Source: Enoplolaimus lenunculus
Lineage: Eukaryota; Nematoda; Enoplea; Enoplida; Thoracostomopsidae
DNA length: 64,000 bases
Direction: 5' to 3'
Assembly (NCBI GenBank): GCA_030248215.1
Contig: JASANG010004010.1
Coordinates: 32,594 to 96,593 of the forward strand
Part shown: piece by piece, positions 25,179-37,478 of the stretch
Position numbering within the stretch: the first letter of the stretch is position 1
Layout: every line of letters starts with the position of its first letter
Translations under genes and position numbers: made by a program
Notes under the pieces: generated by a model
Databases searched by the model: none
The model's input: the letters and a program-made list of their open reading frames with translations, nothing else
Told to the model about the DNA's origin: nothing

Positions 25179-26928
25179 GGTTGTGGGTAACGAGTTTTAA
25201 GCTCAGCTCAGCTGATACCACTATCTAGAATAAATTTTTAATGATTTTATTCTTAAGTGGACTAAAAGTTATCTTTGGGCTTCGGGTATCGTAAAAAAAT
25301 TTCGCTCGGGTACTTTACAACAAGCTGGTAGAATTTGCTTTTTTCAAGCTTACCAGTTTGTTTCGGTAAAAGGTTCAGATACAAAACTGTGACGCAGTTT
25401 AATTGGAATAAAATATTTGAAGTATTATTCATGTCGTCAGTCGACTTAACTTGATGTTGCAGTATTGTTCCACCGGTTCAAACTACTTTTCCAACTCGTA
25501 AAATTATTAATAATTATTTAGTTGTATATTTTGAGAACGGGCCAAGATGTTGAGTTAAACTTCGGTTCGAAAAGTTTCTATCTTTAGTTGTTGCAGTGCT
25601 TGTTATAGTAAACATGGAATGAGATTACAAGTTACATCAAAGATTACCGTGAGATGTTTGCAACGAAACTTTAAATTCGTTATCAATTTGAAATGATTTA
25701 CAATAGTTTTTATTGTTCAAGCTGGAGATTTCCAACAAAACCTTATTTTCATTCGCAGATTTTTAACTTCAAATCGCTAAAATATCATACAATTGAACCG
25801 ATTTTCGTTACACCAGAATCAAAACTTTAGCAAACTTGTATTGTTTCTGAACATTTTTAACCAAATCACATTTTCATAACTGAAGCTTTTGACAAAAACC
25901 TATCGTAAACTGTTGATAGACGCTATATCTATTCGAGAATATGGGGCCTTGTGTGGCAAATACCAAAGTCGGACCTTAAGCAAAATAAAACAATTAAATG
26001 TGCTATTGAAATTATTACTCTTAATGCTACGAACGACGTTAGAGTATCTTGGAATGTAAGGATGACAAACGGTGTTGAAGATTTACAAAAAATTGGTGAA
26101 TGATGAACTTCAGTTAAGTTATCATCGTTGCCGAATTTTTAACCTTTTTGCGCGCCAGGTTTTTTTCTACAGGTCGATGCAGTCACTTATTTCTTGAAAT
26201 GAATTTTTAATAAAATTGTAAAAATTAACTTTTTTCGAAGAAATAAAAAGTAAGTTTCATCATTTCAAAATCCTACTTAGTTTTGGTAGAATTATTAATT
26301 AAAATATAGCACACTGCATTGTGGGAAATTTTCCAGCAAAATGCATCAAATTTGTAAAAATGAAATATCTGTTAACCTAATGCACAGCTTAAAGGTAAAA
26401 ATACCAAATTTCCTTCGTTTCAAGCTTTAATTTTAAAATACTACATTTTGAATTTATAGTTATATGGTCTTATCGCAATGAAATAGTGAATGCTACACTA
26501 TTTGACTTTAGAACTAAGTGTACCAACTCTTGTAGCATATCGTTAGTCTGACGGCGATTGTCTCAATAAAACAGTATCCAGGTATACTCACAGTTAGGTC
26601 GGCATCCAACTGAAACACTATGCCAGTGGCGTACATGAAGGCTTGATTCTATTTCCCTATAATTTTGTCCAAAGCAACGTTATCTATGTTGTTGCTATAA
26701 AAACCAAACAGCACTTTAATACAAGACGTCTGTAAACTATCTTGAACCTGTGGAAAGAGGGAATAGCTATAGGTCAACATCAAAGCTTCAGGTGAATTTT
26801 TGGTTTGTCACTGAGTGAGTAGTCATTTTTATCACACTTTTTGGTTTAATACTGTTCCACCCGCCAAAGAATAAGACTGCGAAAGATATGGTGGTACTGT
26901 ATATATATTGTGTAGAGTATATTAAGCA
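25179..26928. other. Intergenic, nothing recognised
   Basis: AT-rich, no frame over 60 codons and no recognisable repeat. Confidence 0.45.
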
Positions 26929-26929
26929 G

Positions 26930-27139
26930 TGTTAACGAGTATAATAGCATTCCTATTACTGATTAAGCAATGTTTAGGTACCCGTCTGAACGAAGGCCCG
27001 TCACCAGCACGGCAAGCTAAGGGCGCGGGGGCAAATCTATTACCGGAATTTTCCAAGGGATTGACCACTGATATCAGGCCCCCTGTGAATACGCGACTGT
27101 CTGAAAGCATTAACAAACAACGCATAATTTTTGAGGTAA
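26930..27139 (+). CDS. Possible exon of a secreted or membrane protein (weak)
   Basis: A frame bounded by an AG at 26928-26929 and a consensus donor GAG|GTAAGT at 27137-27145. The N-terminal part (LTSIIAFLLLIKQCLG) looks like the hydrophobic core and cleavage region of a signal peptide, and the following 50 residues are polar, with PSPARQAKGAGANLLPEF and TTDIRPPVN. There is no in-frame ATG, so the start codon would lie in an upstream exon not identified. The IRPPVN segment faintly recalls the N-terminal region of Cys-loop ligand-gated channels, but no diagnostic Cys-loop is present here, so I do not assign a family. Base composition is more GC-rich than its surroundings. Confidence 0.3.
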
Positions 27140-27145
27140 GTCAGC

Positions 27146-28195
27146 TCCTTTTAGAGGTTTACACGCGTCCTGAGCTGAAGTAACGTTTGTGCATTGAGTA
27201 CACTACATACAAAAACAAATGTTGCCAACAAAATTCTCAAATGTCATTATTTTAGCTTAATCGCTCTTCTGGTCTGTACTATTTCATGGGAAATTCAGAA
27301 GAAACGAAATTGCCAGAATAACGTGTAACGTACCACGTGCTATTTTTAAAAGACATCAAGCCAGTAGAAATAGCGAGCGAGATGGCAAACAATAGCACTA
27401 GCCAATTTAGAGGAGGGTGGCGTATGCCCCCGTCAGATTTTTTGTGTGAAAAAATTGCAAGGAACCCACTGTACAATTTTTCTCAGCCTACAAAAAAATT
27501 TCGTTTCATAATAATTGTCAGCATGCACCGCATTAGAAACTTCTGGATCCGTGGCTGAACAATAGACCATATGCGAATAAATAATTAGCTGAAGATGTTT
27601 CGAAACCTTAAGTTTCAAGTCCAGTAATGACGTCTTTAAAACTACTATATGAAATTTGGCATGGAACACCTGGGACATAGGCGCTCAGGGCATTGGAGTA
27701 AACAGAAAATGCATATTTTTTGCAAAATTTTGTTTCAATCCAGAGTCAGGCTAAATGTGATTAGCCGTGAGTCAAGCTTGACTCTATCAAACAAGTGTTC
27801 ATTGTGATTTCTGTCAGTTTAAATCATATTTTATTCAGATACGAGTTAGTTTGATTCTAGCAGTTTTTCAGCTGACTTCGACGCTGTTGAGTTTAAATCT
27901 GCTCGAAATGTTATCCCGTTGAACTAAGATTTGACCTCCGGTTTAATTGCAATTATACCGATAATGCACATCTGGAATGAAAATAACGAAAATTAATTTT
28001 TCATTTGCACTAATGGCATCGCAGAAGAAGGGAAGAATTTTGGCCCCCTCAAAACTTTGTATGCCCCTCCAGACAAAAGTTCAGTCCTCCAATCAAGATG
28101 CGCTGGCAAAGGCCTGACCGGCAAACAAATTTCAGAAGCATAAGACTTTCAACTTTAAACCGTCTTCAGGATGTCTTTTAGTTTGTGATTGTGAC
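27146..28195. other. Intergenic or intronic, with a degraded MITE piece
   Basis: 28034-28118 contains GGCCCCCTCAAAACTTTG and GATGCGCTGGCAAAGGCCTG, resembling a badly decayed hAT MITE. Nothing else is supported. Confidence 0.35.
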
Positions 28196-28212
28196 ATATT
28201 CTTCAAATTTCA

Positions 28213-28388
28213 GCGTTTGGCCTAAGTCGGTAGCTAGCAACTGGGAACTGCACCAATTTCAGAGTATGGTACTAAAACCTGCATTTAATCAGCAACAGCT
28301 TAACTGCTTTAGTAATTCGCTCGAGACTCTGTTCTCAATATTTAATAATCCTAATCTTAATCTAGCTGAACGTAGTTTCGTACTATAA
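28213..28388 (+). CDS. Possible terminal exon, unknown protein (weak)
   Basis: Begins right after a good-looking acceptor (TATTCTTCAAATTTCAG, ending 28212) and stays open about 58 codons to TAA at 28386-28388. The peptide is mixed-composition (VWPKSVASNWELHQF..., one Cys) with no recognised domain. An AATAAA is at 28625-28630. It lies on the same strand about 1.1 kb downstream of the exon candidate at 26930-27139 and could belong to the same gene, but nothing proves this. Length alone is not significant. Confidence 0.25.
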
Positions 28389-28804
28389 CACGTTTGATGC
28401 AGTGAGTAGCGGTTGCAGGTTTATCAAAGTGTGATAATTTATTCTATTTTTACTGGAGTTTTTATAAAATTCATTAAGCTAACCACATTGAGTCTCATTT
28501 CAGAGGTGATTTCTCTGTATGGAGCATGGATGGGGTGCTAGTATAGCATAGAGTTCCGAGTAAAGCTAAGATATATATAAATATAACAGAATCAAATAAT
28601 GCGAAACGTGTGACATAGTTAGAGAATAAAATATGGACACCGAATGACATCGTGGTTGTCTGAAAGTAATGGGTGATAAATAACGTAGGCCATATTTAAA
28701 TAGAATGTTTTGTATCCACCATTCTAAATATATGGGTTTATTATCCAGCAGACAAAAATACTTTAATAATTTGGAGCCATTTTAACATTGAATGTGCAAT
28801 CAGC
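28389..28804. other. Intergenic, nothing recognised
   Basis: No feature apart from the AATAAA at 28625-28630. Confidence 0.4.
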
Positions 28805-28988
28805 TTGGCCCATGTAAAGATCAGGGGCGCAATGTTTATCAGCGGCACGGCAATAGAGGATGCCTAAGCTTTAGATTATTTTTTCTTAGGCTCGGCTTAA
28901 ACTTAGGTATAAGCTTTACGCTTAGGCTTTGCTTAGGCTTAGGAATATGCCTATGCTACTGTAATGACCTGTTCTGTAAATTGATCAA
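28805..28988 (-). mobile_element. GGGCGGAAC-family MITE, near complete
   Basis: The left TIR GGCCCATGTAAAGATCAGGG is followed by degenerate TTAGGC hexamers (28915-28945) and a right end ...TGACCTGTTCTG...TTGATCAA. About 184 bp. The 125-codon + frame 28792-29169, with its Leu/Gly/Cys periodicity, is this element translated. Confidence 0.7.
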
Positions 28989-29395
28989 TAGCTTTGATTG
29001 CGCACCGCGTTCTAGCCTTACGCTTGAATTCAAGCCTTGGCTAATACTTAGATCCTACGCTCAGTGTTCGAGATGTGGTTCATATATATGTTACTTAAAA
29101 AGGCTTGAAATTATATATCAATTTTTTTCAACAGCAGCACATTTGAATACTCATTATATCGACGCATAAAGATTTTAGCAAATTTAGTAATCTCTAACTC
29201 GTTGATAATCTAAATGTTTACCTTATCCGGCACCAGAACTGTGTTTTTGAAGGTTTCAAAGGTGATTTTACTTATTGCATTTTTAATCGTTTGTTGCGTA
29301 GGTTGATAACTACAATCTGACAACTTTTGTTGCTTTCATACTCCTAAGTACCTTCGTAACTATGCCTAAATTACATGCCTTCCGGGAATTAGTTT
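28989..29395. other. Intergenic, nothing recognised
   Basis: No supported feature. Confidence 0.4.
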
Positions 29396-29579
29396 CAGGG
29401 GCGTATAGGGAGATTGGAAATGAAAAGGATACAGCACAGAAATTTCAGGAAAGATTCAAAGAACAGCACTTACTCAGGCTGTGGAACAACCTGCAAGTCA
29501 GAACATTTTTTTACTCTCGCTCGCAGTAAATTTAGGCGTGGTAGTAGCCACCCGAAATAGAATTCTGGCTACGCCTCTG
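29396..29579. mobile_element. hAT-type MITE (CAGGGGCGTA end)
   Basis: The left end CAGGGGCGTATAGGGAG and right end TTCTGGCTACGCCTCTG are imperfect inverted repeats. Flanks ATTAGTTT and TTAGTTAT are a plausible decayed or shifted 8-bp target duplication. 184 bp, no coding capacity. Confidence 0.6.
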
Positions 29580-30745
29580 TTAGTTATACAAACATGGTAT
29601 AGTTGATGTGCTGAACCTTTGAACTTCGAATCTTTAGTTTGAATTTAGATTTCACACAGCATGGCAAAATTTATGTTGTAAAGTGTTCAAACGAAAAGTT
29701 CGTAAAATGTGTTGCATTAATTAATTACTATTCATTGTAGATATTTGCAGCACTGTAATGTCGTTGAATTGGAACAAAGGTGTGTGCAAGTTAGCATAGT
29801 ACTTTTGAGTTTCCCGCGTGCCTGAAAAATGTGGGAGGACTAATTTACTGAAATTTACATTTAGTTTACTTTGGTTAGCATTTATAGTGTCACTTTTATT
29901 GATTCAGTGGTTTGAAACTTTTAATCTGTTTGCTTTACCCGTAGCCATTCGACCGAAAATAGCGATATCCTGTTGACACCTATATAGACTCAATCTGGGT
30001 AAACAGAAGGGAAAATAACAAAATATCTTTTGCTATTCTTGCTACAGGAGTGGTTATTTTGTATATTGTTGTGGGTAGTAGTTTAATCCTTCTTATGCCG
30101 CTAATACCACGTTATTACTACTCAGAAATTACTTAAGCGTTGGCAACTGTGCGCTAATTTTAGCAGAATTTCTAAACTTGTTTTGCAGCAAAAGCAAAAA
30201 TTATTTAGTTTTTTTATTTGCATACAAAGGAAGGTTGTATTGATTGACTTAGCCGAAACACATAAGTAGTTTTACACTACGTTTCAAACGATCACGACAA
30301 GAAGCACAATTGTAGCGTTCACTTTTTCATTTTGAATGAACTTTACTGCAGCAAAATTTTAAGTTTCTGAAATCTGTATGTCATTGTTGTACATAAAATA
30401 AGTTTTTAGTACCGGTTGAGCCACTGAATCCGCATAGCTGACACTGTCCATGTTCAGTTTGTAGGTTCATGTTTAAAGTGTAAACATTTGAACGATAATA
30501 GTTGAAGAAAGTTGTGTACAAGGCAATGAAAACATTTTGAACTCAAATTCAGATTTATGAAGGTGATGGTATTTTGTAGAGAATTGAATGAGATCAATTC
30601 ATCGGTATATCCACATTTGAAATATTTGATTGTAGAAGAGTATTAAAAAAATTCCTAAAACGTACAGGACTTTGACAGCAGTACATCTATTTTTGACAAA
30701 CTTAATTTGACACATGACAGCACCTGCCGAAGCAGGTATCGCATA
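29580..30745. other. Intergenic, nothing recognised
   Basis: No supported gene, RNA or repeat. Confidence 0.4.
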
Positions 30746-30905
30746 ATATTTTACCCTCGTGAAATATTGCCATCCACGATATTTTGTCATCCAATGAGGT
30801 ATAAAACTGTGCCTCCCATGGTATTTCCCCTCGGTGACATTTCACAACCCGTTTAGGTATGTCAATTTTTAACTTGATATTTTGCCCCCCTCCAATATTT
30901 TGCTA
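30746..30905 (-). repeat. Left arm of a 1.7-kb inverted-repeat structure
   Basis: Diverged ATATTTTGCCC-like units, ending with TTGATATTTTGCCCCCC and TCCAATATTTTG, which are the inverse complement of CAAAATATCATTGGAGAGGG and CAAAATATCAAG at 31740-31772. With the right arm it brackets about 830 bp that also contains the MITE at 31479-31647. Confidence 0.55.
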
Positions 30906-31470
30906 TGATTTTGTTGCTTGATTTCACTTTGCTCAGTAAAACAAACTGTTTGGTGGCCAACAGATGTCGATTATTTAGTCAATCAGAAAAGAGTATTCGC
31001 AACATCCCATCGTATTTGTTTAGCTAAATATATTCGTTCTTGGGCTACATTTACAATATTATGACTAATGTTACTTTTGAAAACGTAAAATTATGCTAAG
31101 CAAGGATATTTACTGAACCTGAGCCTTAGCGCAAACATAAGCCAAAACTTATTAAGTCTAAGAAAGCAATTTTTGTTTATGCAACCTTCGCTGCGATGGA
31201 ATAGTACGCAAATTACTGCCCATGTGCAATTCAGTGTTATCATAGCTGCTGAGACGTATGACCGGTATTAGGTATTTCAACAACCTGTAACGCGTTATTG
31301 TTTTTTTAATTTTAGGTAATCCAAAACCAGTCATGATTTGAAAAATATATTGACTGCTATTGTCAACTTGTTTTTATTATAAGCATCTAGAATTAAATAC
31401 ATAAGCTGTTGTGTAAAACTGACTTAACTTTAAAGCACAATGATCATAATAAATCTGCAGTTTTTTGTTA
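30906..31470. other. Interior of the inverted-repeat structure
   Basis: AT-rich, a small GCCTAA-like scrap at 31120-31165, no gene. If the whole is a DNA transposon, this is its gutted interior. Confidence 0.35.
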
Positions 31471-31478
31471 CCGCTCTG

Positions 31479-31647
31479 CAGGCCCGTAGCCAGGTCACCT
31501 TGCTAGAATGGCAAAACATTTTCCAGCATCAGCATATATACAAGGGTTTCGTTATTTTCAACCAATGTTAAAAATTTTCTAGCGGCCAAAATTTTTCCAG
31601 GGGGCTCAGCGCTCCCCTGTTCTGCCACCCCCTTGGTTACGGGCGCG
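31479..31647. mobile_element. hAT-type MITE, CAGGCCCGTAGCCAG end
   Basis: 169 bp. The left end CAGGCCCGTAGCCAGG and right end CCTTGGTTACGGGCGCG are inverted. The 8-bp flanks CCGCTCTG (31471-31478) and CCGCTCTA (31648-31655) differ by one base. This copy best shows the family terminus. Confidence 0.85.
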
Positions 31648-31733
31648 CCGCTCTAACGAGTGGAAAACAGTCAATACAATTTTTCGCATATCTTGAATCT
31701 GTGCACGTTTCCAACTGTTGAACTAGAGTTGAA

Positions 31734-32430
31734 ATAGTATCAAAATATCATTGGAGAGGGCAAAATATCAAGGGGCACAAAGCGCTGTTCTAGATTGGGA
31801 GCAAACTATCATCAAGGGCAAATATTATAGGGCAAAAATTATATGGCAAAATGTTATAGGGTAAAATAATATAGGCAAAATATAATTGGGCAAAATATTA
31901 TAAGGCAAAATATTATAGGGCATATAATTATACGGAAAAAATATTATACGGCAAAATAATACAGGGCAAAATATTATACGGTAGAATATTATAGGGCAAA
32001 ATATTATAGGGCAAAATATTATAGGACAAAATATTATTGGGCGAAATATAAGGCAGCATATTATAGAGCAAAATATGATAAGGCAAAATATTACGGCAAA
32101 ATATTATAGGGCAAAACATTATTGAGCAAAATATTATAGGGCAGAATACTGTAGGGCATAATATTAGCTCAAAATAATATGGCAAAATATTATAGGGAAA
32201 ATATTATTGAGCAAAATATTATAGGGCAGAATACTATAGGGTAGAATATTATAGGGCAAAATATTATAGGGCAAAATATTATAAGGCAAAATATTATACG
32301 GCAAAATATTATAGGGCAAAATATTATAGGGCAAAATATTATAGGGCAAAATATTATATGGCAAAACATTATAGGGCAAAATATTGGGAAAATATTATAG
32401 GGCAAATGTTATAGGGCAAAATATTATAGT
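31734..32430 (+). repeat. 15-bp minisatellite, about 40 units, on the right arm of an inverted repeat
   Basis: From about 31814 the unit GGGCAAAATATTATA repeats with scattered variants and a few 1-2 base indels. It is most regular at 32210-32400, where several successive units are identical. The first part (31734-31813) is the non-amplified arm complementary to 30870-30905. Minus-strand frames here give a repeating ILPYN peptide and are not genes. Confidence 0.85.
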
Positions 32431-34167
32431 GTAACGTCGCACGGTCACACTCGCGATTGACTTCCAAAATATACCCAGAATTTGATTAAAAAACACTCAG
32501 GAGCGTATTCCGTGGGTGACCCTAGAAAGAACACTCTATATACTCGTATACCACTCTCTTAATCATGAAAACTTTATCCTTCACAATAAATAGTACGCTC
32601 TGGCTCGCCAAACAAGGCTTTCAAAAATTAAATTTTCGCTCACATCACTACGTCTCGGACAACAGAGTCTTCAATAAATCAGGATGCACGAACTTTTCCA
32701 AATTGCAAAATAACACTCCTATAAAGTGTTCAAATACGCTGCAAAAATTTCGCTGAGTTTCGAGTTAATTTCGATAAAAATTCGTGGTTGCTCCTTGTAC
32801 CAAACACCACGAACCTCTACTAAAGCCACACAGGCCACCAATTACCACCGTACACAGTAACGAACAAAACTATTTTACCAATAGGCAATGAATGAGTGTA
32901 ACGGCAGTGTGTCCTTAAGGACAAACCCAACTCTGCTATCTTTCTATAAACTACTTATCTGAGGTATATGCTTCCGTGAGCGCAAAACCCTGTCTTCTGA
33001 GACTTACTAATTCTTAGACAACGACTAAATGACCAATCTCATACGTTTTTTAAAAATTGTCACAAAATTCTTTGGCCCCCGGGGCTCGCAAATACAAGGT
33101 AATTCACAACCGGAGCATTAGCAAAATTAAGACTTGGGCCGCAAATTTTTCAAACTCCAATAATTTTCATGCTGCTTTAAAGCAGTACCGGTTAACCGAT
33201 TTTCTAAAAAAATTGTAATAAAATTTTAAACTTCTTCCAGAACTTCGGGACGCAGCTAAAGTTACATAACGACTGGTTCTTTTTCTAAACAGAAGTTTAA
33301 CTTTAAATTTTGCTAAAATCTGAAAAAAAATCAGTTTTGATTTAACAATCTAATTTTTGAAAACTTTTCTGAACATAATATTTAATGTTAAAATTTTCCG
33401 AATTATATATTTTGACCAAAATGCCAGATTTTGAAAACTAACATGATCTTTAAAATTGCATAAAAAGTGAAAAAAATCCGTCATATTGAAGAAAATCCGT
33501 AATTTTCAAAACAAAATTTTAGCTAAAAATTTATAAACATTTACCTAAAAACAAAGCTTTGACTTCATTCTATAAATTTCAATACAAAATTATTCCGCAC
33601 ATTTGAGTAATTCTACGAACTTCCAATATTTTAACTTCCTTGGGTTTTACAAACCGAGTGCATTTCTTGGAATTACCGTCCTACAAAGTCAAGAAGAGAA
33701 TATTAAAAAAGGAATGGGTCATCCAGCCGTTTGGTTCGCATAAGTGAGCTTCGTGCTGTCAATGTTTTCACGCCGTGTAATACAAACGCAGGAATGTGTG
33801 AGTAAATTTCAACAAGTTTGAGCAGTAGTCTACAAAATTGCGGTTTAAAAGTAGCGCAACAAAGGGTCACCGCACCAGTTATGATAATACATGCAAAACA
33901 TACGATACAGATTGGGCAACGTACCAGAAAATTTACCATTTTAAACTAGTAAGATCGGACCCTAAACAGAGAGTTAGCCACGGCTTACAGCGCAACAACC
34001 ACCGACCTCTATACATTTATGCGGGGTTCACGTTATAAATGGTGCAGCGGGGACACGTTTTGTCACGTTGTATATATTGGGTAACATTTTGTCTTAGGAT
34101 TTGTTTCATTAAATTCATTTTCGGTTAATTCATCGCGTTCGTAAACAATTATAATTTTCCAAAATAT
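32431..34167. other. Intergenic, nothing firmly recognised
   Basis: No supported gene. Frames at 32565-32756 and 33703-34038 are short, without domains and, for the latter, open on both strands. CACTATAGTGT-like bases at the end of the minisatellite are not otherwise explained. Confidence 0.4.
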
Positions 34168-34170
34168 TTC

Positions 34171-34340
34171 TTAGGGTTGCGCTATACTTTTGTTGACGTC
34201 CGGCGCCGTCCGTCACCCTCCCGTCGCTGTCCGTCATTGTGCGCACCCGTACGGCGCCGTCAGTCACCGTGCGTCACCCGTACGGCGCCGTCCGTTACCG
34301 TGCGTCACCCGTCCGGCGCCTTCGTCAACGCCCGGCAGGT
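34171..34340 (+). repeat. CpG-rich 31-bp minisatellite with a MITE end motif
   Basis: A sharply GC-rich island in an AT-rich region. Two full 31-bp units run from ACGGCGCCGTC to GTGCGTCACCCGT, with partial units on each side, many CpGs, and the palindrome ACGGCGCCGT in each unit. It starts beside AGGGTTGCGCTATACT, also seen at 61735-61750 and (partly) at 23586. Outer parts GTTGACGTCCGGCGCC and GGCGCCTTCGTCAAC are inverted, so the island can fold as a hairpin. Confidence 0.7.
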
Positions 34341-36540
34341 AGGCATTACACATTTTGTAACTCATTAAAAGTTCCTTTGATATCAACACTGATTTATTGT
34401 CTTTTCATTTCTTATAAACATCATATTACCATATATCGTTAAAGCACCTTGATTTCACGTTATTTTGCGTATCGAGCAACCACAGGTGTTGCTTATACTC
34501 ATTTGGTTTGTTTCCATCCTTTTGATAAAGTTAATACAAAGAATTGAATGAAAAACTTAAATTTCAGGCTTCGATAACGCTACGATTTCGGTGATAATTG
34601 CCAATAAAAAATTCTGTCTGAGTGAAAATTAGGCGGCCAGTTCTTGGGTCTTCTTTGATAACCTTAGAAATGCTCTTGCTTTAGCGTCTTGAACAATGTT
34701 CCGGAGAGTTTAAACATACCGTTGCCTTCTATAAACTAATTTATAAAGAACAAAGTATATTTTACCGAACGACTCATAATTTTCCCTGTCAAACAACTTA
34801 GGTTTCCTGTTTTCCTTATACGGCAATCATGCAAGAATGATTTCTTTTACAAGTGTATGCAACTAGGAACAAACGGTGATTTGCTTTAGTTTAAGCATTT
34901 ACATCTATTTTTGTGAGCAATCAGAAAATGTATTAAAATGACTTTTGTTTTATCTTTAAGCTGCTTTTATACTTTTATCACTTTGATTGTGCACTTGATT
35001 TATAAATAATTTCAAGCATAACTTAACGAGTGATACAAAAGTGATTAGCAATTCGTCAATTTCTAATATATTTTGTAAATTAAGCATTAATTAGGCAGCA
35101 ATCGGATTGAAGCTATGTGTTATAGCTCGTACTCCACTTATATACATTATTATAGCAAGCTGTTGCAAAACTTGTTCTTGTGTTAGTTATCATTTCTAAT
35201 AACTTGTACAGATGCACTATTAATCGCAGTCACAGTTTATTTCTAGATTGGCTATGGCACGGCTGATGGTAACAATTGACTTATGGGGGTGGTGCTGTTA
35301 TCACGGTTCATGCAAGCAAAGATGGATTTAAAGAGATTCCAAGGTCAATCCCCCTACTCCTTGAAAAAACTTTAAAATTTGTGAAGTAGGTATATAGTTG
35401 AAGACACAAATAGTGACCGGCTTTTCGTTAGCTTCGCTAGCAAAATTTAGTCACTCCTTTCATGCGCTAATAAAAGTAAGATGCTATTCTAAGCTTGCCT
35501 ACAGAACATTATGGTTTCTAATTGATTGATACTAGGAAGATTTTCTACCCTCAAGTTATATTAAGATCGGAGGCATCCGTATAAACGAATAATCTGCTTG
35601 TCGAAAACGAAACTAAAATTTGTTGGCTCAATTTTCAATAAGGCTTCAGGCAAAACCGCTCGTATAATGTTGCTTCGGTAACACGAATTTTTGAGACGGC
35701 GTGGAGATCGTCTCTTTTAAAAGCAATTTGTTACAAGAGTACCTGATTCAGAATTTTTGATAATTTTTGAAACACTAATACCCAGCCAAATTGCATTTGT
35801 TTAAGCTAGCATAGCTATCTAAAATCAAAATTTGTTTTTATCAGTTTTAGCAAAAAATGAAAGTTATTATATGGACGCTAAAAAGTAGTCCCCCGTTTTT
35901 ACCTCAGTGGTTCCCCTGGATTTTTCAAATCCTATTTTTGACCTGCACGTAAGAAATTTTCGGCTAATCTGCAAAACTAAACGTTATTATACGTAAATGT
36001 TGTAATATGAACAAAAACCATGTGCTTGTTTTAATACAAAGCTGGTGGTTTTAACGAAACTTGCACTGAAACAAAAACATATTCAGCAGCCGCAGATAAA
36101 CGCCTCCCACGCAAGAGTCCGGGGCTCGAACTTCAGCGTGAAACTAAAGTCAGGTGAAATGAAATTTATTCATGCAAGAAAGGGTTCGCTATTATTTGCC
36201 CGAGGCTAAGTATCATTTTCTTTACATGCCTGAGTTTAAGTATTTTAGCAAAATTTGTTTACATGCTATTTTGTGGCAAAGCAATTGAGCTAACCTGTTA
36301 ACTTCAACAAGTTAATATGTTTTGCACCAGTTTGCATATATACTACAATTCTGAGGCAAGGTGGGTGTTTCAAGTAGAACAGTTATTAACGACCAGTAAG
36401 TTTGTGTTAAAGATCAAGGTTACCGGTTCGTCGTATTTTAGTCTTTAAGTCAACTTGTAAAAGCACTGATTTTCTATGGTTTGTAAGGTGTATAGAAGTT
36501 TGCGGTCTTCGAAATCTGTTGCTACTGATATATAAGATAT
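34341..36540. other. Intergenic, possibly a tRNA-like scrap
   Basis: No supported gene. 36092-36160 contains GAGTCCGGGGCTCGAACTTC, a weak resemblance to a tRNA T-arm (box B) without the rest of a tRNA. Confidence 0.35.
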
Positions 36541-36597
36541 ATACATATACATACATACATACATAGATATAATATTTATTTATTTATTTATTTATTG
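36541..36597. repeat. Microsatellites ATAC and TTTA
   Basis: (ATAC)n over 36541-36566 then (TTTA)n, about six units, over 36573-36597. Confidence 0.9.
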
Positions 36598-36888
36598 CGG
36601 AACTCCCCACCACCCACTTTATATATTAAAACACTTTTTATAGATCGGTCCGGGATGAAGTGATAAGAAACAGACGTTCGCTTTGCTTAGACCAAAATTA
36701 GTGACATTTAGGTTTTAAAGTTTATCATTTAGTCTTGAAGTAGGCTTACTTCAAGACTAAATTTAAGGTTACGTTTAAATTCGTGTTTCATAGTGTTCAG
36801 CACTTGTTTTACAGGCAGATTGCGCTAAGACTCGCACTACAATTCCAAGCAGCACGTATGACATTCAGACAACCGGCTCAGTACAGTT

Positions 36889-37187
36889 AAACTCTAATCA
36901 CGCGTGCAAGTTTTTGCAGCAAATACTTGCATGCAACTTGTGCGCGCAAGTTTGGTTACAAAGCCATTTTGAAGTTCTTGTAGCTGCAAATTATTCACTG
37001 GAATTCATGCTTTTAAATTTATTCCGCATCTGCGAATCCAGTTGTAAAGTCGCTTGAATTTCTTGCACCTGTAGTTTGATTGGTCAATAGGAAAGTTCCT
37101 TAAAAGATACTAGCAGTTGCAACCGTTTTGTGTAAGTTGCAGCTGCGAATTCTCGCTTCAGAAAGTTGCACGTGTGAATGGGGCTTT
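36889..37187. mobile_element. MITE with GTGCAAGTTTTTGC-type TIRs, copy 1
   Basis: The left end CTCTAATCACGCGTGCAAG and right end GTTGCACGTGTGAATGGGGC are inverted. The subterminal TTGCAGCTGC and AACTTGTGCGCGCAAG repeats are shared with 61191-61480, and inverted at 50430-50556. About 300 bp. It lies 340 bp upstream of the first prepropeptide gene and could carry part of its regulatory region. Confidence 0.7.
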
Positions 37188-37478
37188 AATCTAAACACAT
37201 TCGCCTTGAATTTTTAGTCTGAAACTCTGTTTCATTTAATTTAATCTTTGTTTTCAAAAATGTCCAACTAAAAAGCTGGTCTTCTTGTTAATCCTTGGAA
37301 ATATCGCATTGAATATCACCGAGACAAAACTGTTGTTTTAGTGTATAATCCTAAAACAATGGTTAGTCTGTATTTTTGCTCGTCTAATTCAAATCGAGCG
37401 ATAGCACTTCCATTTTATTTTTTGGTACGAACACAGAAAAAGTAATTTCAAGTAAAAAAATTTTCGGATTTCATTTAA

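Noticed and set aside
28792-29169. 125-codon + frame
   Set aside because: Most of it is the GGGCGGAAC MITE with TTAGGC hexamers. The Leu/Gly/Cys pattern is the hexamer translated.
31928-32405. Minus-strand frames with a repeating ILPYN peptide
   Set aside because: The translation of the 15-bp minisatellite. Several frames are open at once and no start or splice signal exists.
31814-32430. Tandem array as a CRISPR array
   Set aside because: Units are directly adjacent with no spacers, and the sequence is eukaryotic.
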